In this document: positions 44,377 through 49,110 of the stretch, in pieces
How positions within the stretch are numbered: the first letter of the stretch is position 1
Layout of the letters: each line of letters starts with the position of its first letter
Translations under genes and position numbers: made by a program
Notes under the pieces: model-generated
The model's database searches: none
What the model saw: only the letters and a program-made list of their open reading frames with translations
Told to the model about the DNA's origin: nothing
Assembly (NCBI RefSeq): GCF_014639795.1
Contig: NZ_BMGC01000011.1
Span: forward strand, 79,571 to 128,680
Source of the DNA: Gordonia jinhuaensis
GTDB taxonomy: Bacteria > Actinomycetota > Actinomycetes > Mycobacteriales > Mycobacteriaceae
Reading direction: 5' to 3'
DNA length: 49,110 nucleotides

Positions 44377-46072
44377 TCACACCGTTGCTGCGCCCGTGCA
44401 CTCCGGGCAGCGGTGTGGCTTCCGCCCGCGTGTGGTCGGCCGATCCCAGGTCTTTGCGCAATCGCTGCACACCAATGTGTCGACCCGCAAGGGTGAGTTC
44501 AGAGTCGTTTCGGGCCGCTTCTTTGTGACCACCGATGTGGTGTTCGAGGTCTTACAGGCTTTGCAGGTCGTGGCCCTCCGCGCCGCGGTCCAGGAGTCGC
44601 CGCAGCGTTCACAGATGCAGGCAACACCACCGCGTAGGAGCAGTGCCGGCACGGATCCTTGCGATCGCAGGGCACTCAAGAAGTCCTCGGTCGACGCGAT
44701 GGGAATGCCGTATTTGTGTGCCGCTACTGCCTTGGTGGACTGGCTGAGCCGGATCCGTTGCGACCAGAAGTCGACAGCCCTTCGATGTCACAGAACTTGT
44801 CGGTACGAGGCCGTGCTCGGACGCGAGGGTTCGCAGCTCGTCACGAGTATGGGTAGGGCAGTCGCCGGTGAAACACACTGTCAGCCCTGGGGTGAGTTCG
44901 ACGGCGATGTGGTCGAACCGGTAGGGATTCGTCCGCGCGGTGACCAGCTTGGGATCCAGCTCCAACAGCGCCGACAGTCGTATGAGCCGCTCCATCTCGT
45001 CATCGGTGACGACGCTGTCATCGAGTGCCTCGTCTATCAGGGAATTCACGAAGTCGCGCCGCAAACTCGTGACCGCGTGACTCTGGAGACCATCAGCCTC
45101 TGCGAGAGTCTGGAGTTCGGCGTGTTCGGTCGGTGTCAGCTTCAGGTCCGCCAGCGCTTCGGTGAGCAGCGCGGTGTAGCGGTGGGACGGCGTCTGAGCC
45201 GGCGCATCGTCGGTGGACGGCTGGGCCGGAGATCTGGTGAGTGTGGTCAGCGTTCCCCGAGGAAGGATGCGTGTGGACCCCAACGTCGGAGTGTGGCCGA
45301 ATATGTGTGCGGGCAACGCGGGGCCATTGAAGTGATCGGCAACGGCGACAACGAGTTCCGCTGTTGCTCGGGTATCAGCCAGCGCGCAGTGCGCATCTTC
45401 GAGCCGGATGCCGCGCGCAGAGCACGCGTCGGTCAGCTTCTGTCGTGTTGCTGAGTAGGTGTCGAGACCAGTGCCCCAGTCGATTTCGATGTCCAGTCGA
45501 CCGAATTCAAGGCCGACGAGGCGGGTGTTGAATCCGATGTTGTGTGCGACAACGATCTTGTCTTCGAGTAACGCCATCACCCTGTCTGCGATGTCCTCGA
45601 ATGCCGGAGCGTTGGCGACCATGGCGGCGGTCAGACCGTGGATATCGGTGGGTCCGACGTCTCGGTAGGGATTGACGATCGTGTCGAACTCGTCGACGAC
45701 TGCGCCCGCCGCGTCGAGAGTCACGATTGCGATCTCGACGACCCGGTCTGCGTTGTACACGCCCGTGGTCTCGACGTCGAGGACTGCGAATCCCGCCGCG
45801 GAACCGAGGAGTCGTGAAAGAGGTGATCGTTCGGCGTTGAGGCGCGGTTCCGGGACGCCAGCGGCCGGGGTGAGCGTGTTCGGGGTGACTGGGGGATGGA
45901 TGGTGTTGGTCCACACCGACCCGTCAAACCATCGCCACGGCGCTTCATGCCGAGGATCTGGATACCACCCGGACGCATTGCTGGCTGCGCGCGTCCATTG
46001 AAAGCCGTCGAACCATCGCACTGCCGCTTCGCGCGCAGGATCGGGATACCAACCAGGCCCGGGACCGGTCAC
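44377..46072 (-). pseudogene. DUF2510-exonuclease-BRCT-zinc ribbon protein with frameshift and altered active site
   Basis: Domains in order: two DUF2510 units (GWYPDPAREAAVRWFDGFQWT, GWYPDPRHEAPWRWFDGSVWT), a DnaQ-like DEDDh exonuclease (VLDVETTG; AHCALADTRATAE), a helical linker, a BRCT domain (GLTVCFTGDCPTHTRDELRTLA) and cysteine ribbons. The frame breaks inside BRCT: after LLVATDPAQ near 44748 the expected QSTKAVAAHKYGIPI continues in another frame that ends at 44377 and holds the ribbons (CERCGDSW, CKAC, CSDC, CPEC). One extra base near 44740-44748 explains it. The Exo II motif reads HNIGFN where the family has FD, so one metal ligand is Asn. GTG at 46072 follows AGG by 6 bases. Activity is doubtful. 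Confidence 0.78.
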
Positions 46073-46240
46073 GTGTTGCCTCACTCTCACTGGGGTGGGC
46101 GTCACGCTATCCGGGCATACCGACACGTGGGCTCGATTGCGAAGTCTGCTGAAGCCTTGCTGCGTTTGGTACGTAGTTGTGTGGCCGTCGGGGAGACACC
46201 GCCGTCATACGAGCAATCGATGACCCTTCGCCCCCGGCGA

Positions 46241-46786
46241 CTACTCGCGGGCGGTGTCCTGCACCGGGTAACCGGCGTCGGACAGCGCCTGCGCGACCGA
46301 CCGGGGGTCGGTACCGAGATCCCAGCGCGAGAACATGACCAGCCGCGTGTTCTCGGGAAGTCCGTCAGGATCCCCGGTGAGCTCGGACCCCTCGTCGAGC
46401 AGGTCGAACTCCAGCTGCGGCGTCCGCCGACCGATGTGACGCTGTTCGATCACCCGGGTGCGCACGATCTCCCGTCGTGAATACACGCGGCCGCCGCGGA
46501 TCGTGCGGATGTAGAGACCACCCAGTGCGATCGACAGCCGTGGCCGGATCACCAGCGCGGCCAGCCCGTACCCCAGCAGCAGCACCGCGGCCAGCGCGAT
46601 GAGCACAGCGCCGGCGGGCTGGTCGACCGAGACGATCGCCACCACCAGCAACACCAGGCCGCCGGCCATCAGGGCGAGGGCGAACGGCTTCGGCGACGCC
46701 CACGACGTGGCGTCCGCACGACTGTTGTCCCCAGGGCTGTCCCCAGACCTCTCCCCAGGATTCGACGAGTTATCCACAGGACTCAT
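46241..46786 (-). CDS. PH-domain membrane protein (Rv0010c-like)
   Basis: A 181-residue protein. After a polar N-terminus there are two hydrophobic helices (FALALMAGGLVLLVVAIVSV and AVLIALAAVLLLGYGLAALVI), then a bacterial PH-like domain (LSIALGGLYIRTIRGGRVYSRREIVRTRVIEQRHIG). It lies upstream of the crgA end on the same strand, the place of Rv0010c in M. tuberculosis. The function of this group is unknown, though some related antigens are called low molecular weight antigen 6 (CFP-6). The start at 46786 lies just upstream of a DnaA-box-like sequence in its first codons. Confidence 0.8.
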   Translation of the reverse strand: MSPVDNSSNPGERSGDSPGDNSRADATSWASPKPFALALMAGGLVLLVVAIVSVDQPAGAVLIALAAVLLLGYGLAALVIRPRLSIALGGLYIRTIRGGRVYSRREIVRTRVIEQRHIGRRTPQLEFDLLDEGSELTGDPDGLPENTRLVMFSRWDLGTDPRSVAQALSDAGYPVQDTARE

Positions 46787-46839
46787 TCACAATGGGGATG
46801 ACTTACACACATGTAATTTCCACAGCTGTGGACACGCGA
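46770..46839. other. DnaA-box-like cluster
   Basis: A perfect consensus DnaA box TTATCCACA lies at 46770-46778, inside the start of the PH-protein gene. ATTTCCACA at 46816-46824 and the inverted TGTGGACAC around 46827-46835 each match 7 of 9 positions and together form a palindrome-like TTTCCACAGCTGTGGACA. The replication origin itself is expected upstream of gyrB near dnaA, not here. Confidence 0.4.
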
Positions 46840-46868
46840 TGGCGTGATCCGCCCGGTGACGGGAAGGG

Positions 46869-47159
46869 TCACCGCCACCGCATCGTCATCAGCAGACCGA
46901 CCACCATGAAGCCGAATCCGATGAGGAAGTTCCACGCGCCGAGCGAGTACATCCAGTACAGGGCCTTGCCGTCGGCGCCGAGGCTCGTCGGCGTGGCGAC
47001 CAGGTAGAACACGATCAGCCAGACCAGCCCGATCAGCATCAGACCGAGCATCGCCGACACGTAAATGGCGCTCGACGGGCCGGCCTTGACCTTGACCGGG
47101 GTGCGGCTGGCCGGATTGATCGTGTAGTCGGTATTCTTCCGGACTTTTTGCTTCGGCAT
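46869..47159 (-). CDS. crgA: Cell division protein CrgA
   Basis: A 96-residue membrane protein of the divisome that, in mycobacteria, helps bring peptidoglycan enzymes to FtsZ. The sequence has the family start MPKQKVRKN, a short basic linker ([16 protein letters not shown]) and two membrane helices: [23 protein letters not shown] and [19 protein letters not shown], ending in RWR. Length and topology are normal. It matches Rv0011c by position between the PH-domain gene and trpG. It is divergent from trpG across a 225-base gap that should hold both promoters. A DUF881 gene such as Rv0012, found here in M. tuberculosis, is absent. Confidence 0.95.
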   Translation of the reverse strand: MPKQKVRKNTDYTINPASRTPVKVKAGPSSAIYVSAMLGLMLIGLVWLIVFYLVATPTSLGADGKALYWMYSLGAWNFLIGFGFMVVGLLMTMRWR

Positions 47160-47371
47160 TGACTTCCTCGGTTGTGCGGCGTGTTCGGGGTGCGGCCCGC
47201 GCGGCCGGTGTGGCCGTGCGCAGGATCAGACCCGTTTGATACCACGTCGGTGTTTTCGCATTCCACGGTATCGCAGGCAGCTCACCCGTACGCCCGGCGG
47301 CGGGGTGATCAGCGCTGGTCGTCTGGTGATTGTCGCAGGTCGGCACCCGCGGCCGGTGCGGCACCGGCGGG

Positions 47372-47377
47372 TATCCT
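47372..47377 (+). promoter_or_regulatory. Possible -10 box for a leaderless trpG transcript
   Basis: TATCCT ends 7 bases before the GTG start of trpG and no ribosome binding site lies between them. Leaderless messages with this spacing are common in Mycobacteriales. The rest of the crgA-trpG gap shows no gene. Confidence 0.4.
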
Positions 47378-47384
47378 GACTGAC

Positions 47385-48080
47385 GTGTCAGCACCGGATC
47401 AGACCACCCGCGGCGACGGCGTCGCGCGGGAGAGTGCCCCTCGTGTCCTCGTCGTCGACAACTACGACAGCTTCGTCTACAACCTGGTGCAGTACCTGGG
47501 GCAGCTGGGCGTCGACGTCGAGGTGTGGCGCAACGACGACGACCGGTTCGTGGACCTCGGCGCGGTACTGAACTCCTTCGACGCGGTGCTGCTCAGCCCC
47601 GGACCCGGAACCCCCGACCGTGCCGGCGTCACGATCCCGATGGTGACCGCGGCCGCCGAATCCCGCACGCCGCTGCTGGGTGTGTGTCTGGGCCACCAGG
47701 CGATCGGTGCGGCCTTCGGTGCGACCGTCGACCGTGCGCCCGAGCTGCTGCACGGCAAGACGTCGTTGGTGCATCACAAGGGTGAGGGTGTGTTGGCCGG
47801 CCTGTCCGACCCGTTCACCGCCACGCGGTATCACTCGCTGACCGTGGTGCCCGAGACGCTGCCCGACGAGCTGGAGGTGGTGGGCACCACCGACACCGGC
47901 ATCGTGATGGCGATGCGGCACCGCGAGCTGCCCATCCACGGGGTGCAGTTCCACCCCGAGAGTGTGCTCACCGAGGGCGGTCACCGGATGCTCGCCAACT
48001 GGCTGGCCAGCGCCGGGATCGACATCCCGGAGAGTCTGGTCGCCGAGCTCGAACGCCAGGTCGCCACCGCCTTCGCCTGA
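47385..48080 (+). CDS. trpG: Glutamine amidotransferase of anthranilate or aminodeoxychorismate synthase
   Basis: A 231-residue class I glutamine amidotransferase that gives ammonia to a chorismate-using partner for tryptophan or folate synthesis. The catalytic triad is visible: Cys in GVCLGHQAIG, and His-x-Glu in VQFHPESVLTEGG. The start of the domain is VLVVDNYDSFVYNLVQYL and the glutamine-site loop LLSPGPGTPD is present. No TrpE or PabB gene is in the window, so TrpG and PabA cannot be told apart; one protein may serve both. The GTG at 47385 begins just before the domain and may be the first base of the message. By place it equals Rv0013. Confidence 0.93.
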   Translation: MSAPDQTTRGDGVARESAPRVLVVDNYDSFVYNLVQYLGQLGVDVEVWRNDDDRFVDLGAVLNSFDAVLLSPGPGTPDRAGVTIPMVTAAAESRTPLLGVCLGHQAIGAAFGATVDRAPELLHGKTSLVHHKGEGVLAGLSDPFTATRYHSLTVVPETLPDELEVVGTTDTGIVMAMRHRELPIHGVQFHPESVLTEGGHRMLANWLASAGIDIPESLVAELERQVATAFA

Positions 48081-48133
48081 GCGAACCTGCCCCCGGTTGA
48101 GTTTCTGGAACGACATCGTCGTGCGTGGGGATA

Positions 48134-48242
48134 GCGCTGAGGGCGCTGAGTGGTGGCGCTGAGTCACTCGCCGTCGCTGTCGACCTGCTTCTTCTCGACC
48201 AGCGCCGCACCTGCTGCGCTCGTACGATGACTGCTCGTACGA
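48134..48242. repeat. Short repeats upstream of the 48.3 kb gene
   Basis: GCGCTGAG occurs three times (48134-48141, 48143-48150, 48156-48163). Further on GCTCGTACGA occurs twice about 15 bases apart, ending at 48227 and 48242; it contains the palindrome TCGTACGA. The second pair lies 50-80 bases before the ATG at 48296 and could be an operator. Confidence 0.45.
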
Positions 48243-48295
48243 CCACCAGGGGTATCCGACCGTGGTACCAGCACCCGGACGACAGAGACGATCCG

Positions 48296-48835
48296 ATGAC
48301 ACACAAGATCTCGGCCGCGCAGCGCCGCGGCGCCACGCTGATCGGCTGGGCGGTGGTGGTACTCGTCGCCGTGATCGCGGTGGCGCTCTGGGCACTCGGC
48401 GGGACGCACGGCTCGGCCGAACCGGGTACCGCGATGGCCGCCGACGCGCCGGCGGCACGACCAGCCGCAGGTGCGGTGGCGATTCCCGGTGGCGTGCCCG
48501 GCGCCCCGCAGCTCGGCTCGCCCTATCAGGGCATGTGGGTGGGGCAGGCGCGAGCGATCACCCTCGACCCGAGCGGGCAGGCCAGGGTCGACATCGGTTC
48601 CGGGTCGGGGACGCAGAGCTGGTCGGGAAGCTGGAAGCCGAGCGGCACCGGCGTCGCGGTGACCTTCGACCGCCAGACCGCGGGTGAGAGCGCGGGTGCG
48701 GGCATCCGGCCCGGCGACGTCTGGTCGGGCCGGCTCGTGCGGGTCTCCGGCTACGAGGTGCTCGAGTTCAGCGCGACGCCGGGTGAGTACTGGTGCACCC
48801 AGGCCGCGAACACCGCGGGAGTGTGCGGTGGCTGA
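48296..48835 (+). CDS. Hypothetical membrane-anchored exported protein
   Basis: A 179-residue protein with a short basic N-terminus (MTHKISAAQRRGATL), one membrane helix (IGWAVVVLVAVIAVALWALGG), an Ala/Pro linker and an exported domain of about 100 residues (YQGMWVGQARAITLDPSG, SWSGSWKPSGTGVAVTFD) ending with two cysteines, WCTQAANTAGVCGG, which could form a disulfide. I recognise no family. The 215-base gap before it contains short repeats but no gene. The usual neighbour at this place in mycobacteria, pknB, is not seen in the window. Confidence 0.7.
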   Translation: MTHKISAAQRRGATLIGWAVVVLVAVIAVALWALGGTHGSAEPGTAMAADAPAARPAAGAVAIPGGVPGAPQLGSPYQGMWVGQARAITLDPSGQARVDIGSGSGTQSWSGSWKPSGTGVAVTFDRQTAGESAGAGIRPGDVWSGRLVRVSGYEVLEFSATPGEYWCTQAANTAGVCGG

Positions 48836-48850
48836 CCCCGCGCACGATCC

Positions 48851-49005
48851 TCAGGGTCGGTGGGCCACCTGATCGGCCGCGTCGAGCACACGTAGGACGT
48901 TGTCCGCGCACAGTTTGTCGAGGTCGGTTGCGCTCCAGCCGCGCTCACGCAACCGATCGAGCAGCGTCCGGAATCCGGTCACGTCGCCCATGCCCACCGG
49001 AAAGT
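48851..49005 (-). pseudogene. Dipeptidase (peptidase M19) C-terminal fragment cut by an insertion sequence
   Basis: The minus-strand frame ending at 48851 encodes about 50 residues like the end of membrane-dipeptidase (M19) proteins: FPVGMGDVTGFRTLLDRLRERGW, SATDLDKLCADNVLRVLDAA. In this family the GM-DV-GFRTLL block follows the metal-site region, which is missing. The frame meets the terminal repeat of an ISL3-like element at 49005/49006, so the gene was split by insertion; the rest would lie beyond the IS outside the window. Confidence 0.65.
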
Positions 49006-49110
49006 GGCTCTTCACAATCCGGGGTGTAGTTGTGGTCTGAATCCGCCGGTCTCGAGCAGTGCGCGGGTGATGTAGTGAGTCAGGTTCCGAAAGCCCAGGG
49101 CGGAGCCGCG
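49006..49110 (-). mobile_element. Right end of an ISL3-family insertion sequence with the transposase C-terminus
   Basis: The minus strand encodes, up to a TGA at 49012-49014, a peptide with ALGFRNLTHYITRALLETGGF and then RPQLHPGL, the typical end of ISL3-family transposases. The outer end GGCTCTTCACAATCCGGGGT, starting at 49006, resembles the terminal inverted repeats of this family, and the transposase stop lies inside it. The element extends beyond the window. If it made an 8-bp target duplication, the local copy would be CGGAAAGT (48998-49005). Confidence 0.7.

Noticed and set aside
46770-46839. A second replication origin
   Set aside because: Only one perfect DnaA box, no AT-rich unwinding segment; the real origin is expected upstream of gyrB.
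48164-48409. C-terminus of pknB on the minus strand
   Set aside because: Mycobacterial synteny suggested it, but the frame has no PASTA or kinase features and overlaps the start of a better gene.

Overview
The window looks like a chromosomal segment from a high-GC actinobacterium of the order Mycobacteriales, most likely Gordonia or a close relative. The reason is a gene order known from the origin region of Mycobacterium tuberculosis: gyrB, gyrA, a DUF3566 membrane protein, tRNA-Ile, tRNA-Ala, then further right ppiA, a PH-domain protein, crgA and trpG. F420-linked enzymes and an ESX-type small protein next to a DUF1023 hydrolase fit the same group. The genus is inferred from synteny and protein style, not from a search.

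Region 1 (1-4.6 kb) is core chromosome: the end of gyrB, complete gyrA, the DUF3566 protein, tRNA-Ile(GAT), a 37-residue DLW-39-like peptide and tRNA-Ala(TGC). Region 2 (about 4.6-29.2 kb) is an integrated element with a large serine recombinase whose reading frame runs into tRNA-Ala. It has conjugation-type genes at both ends (DUF4913 protein, SSB and the C-terminal stump of a VirD4-like coupling protein on the left; a complete MobF relaxase-helicase and a small membrane protein on the right) but no other type IV secretion genes, so it looks like a decayed or mobilizable conjugative element. Its cargo is a copper/metal block: CsoR, CopB-type and CopA-type ATPases, CopZ, YdhK lipoprotein, YHS protein, a secreted His-rich protein, ArsR plus CDF exporter, DUF6153 protein and multicopper oxidase. 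Three copies of one palindromic operator (ATACCC-N5-GGGTAT) lie before its two copper operons. It also carries a PptT-like phosphopantetheinyl transferase and, at the right end, a probable anti-phage module: a PD-(D/E)XK nuclease-NACHT ATPase divergent from an ADP-ribosyltransferase-like protein.

Region 3 (29.3-42.8 kb) is chromosomal but not part of the conserved origin block: TDT/SLAC1 transporter with LysR regulator, a 56-residue aromatic peptide, a lipoprotein, a DUF1023 alpha/beta hydrolase with an ESX-like partner, bifunctional PutA with a frameshifted divergent LysR regulator, an F420-type nitroreductase, an F420-type luciferase-like oxidoreductase and two low-complexity membrane proteins. 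Region 4 (42.9-49.1 kb) returns to the conserved block: ppiA, a zinc-finger rhomboid protease that seems to start at CTG, a frameshifted DUF2510-exonuclease-BRCT-zinc ribbon gene, the PH-domain protein, crgA, trpG and a membrane-anchored protein. At the right edge the end of an ISL3-type insertion sequence has cut a dipeptidase gene.

Copper logic of the island: CsoR senses Cu(I) and leaves the operators. CopZ then carries Cu(I) to the CopA and CopB exporters, while the secreted multicopper oxidase and the surface lipoproteins act outside the membrane. All functions are read from sequence motifs and family knowledge; no database search was run.
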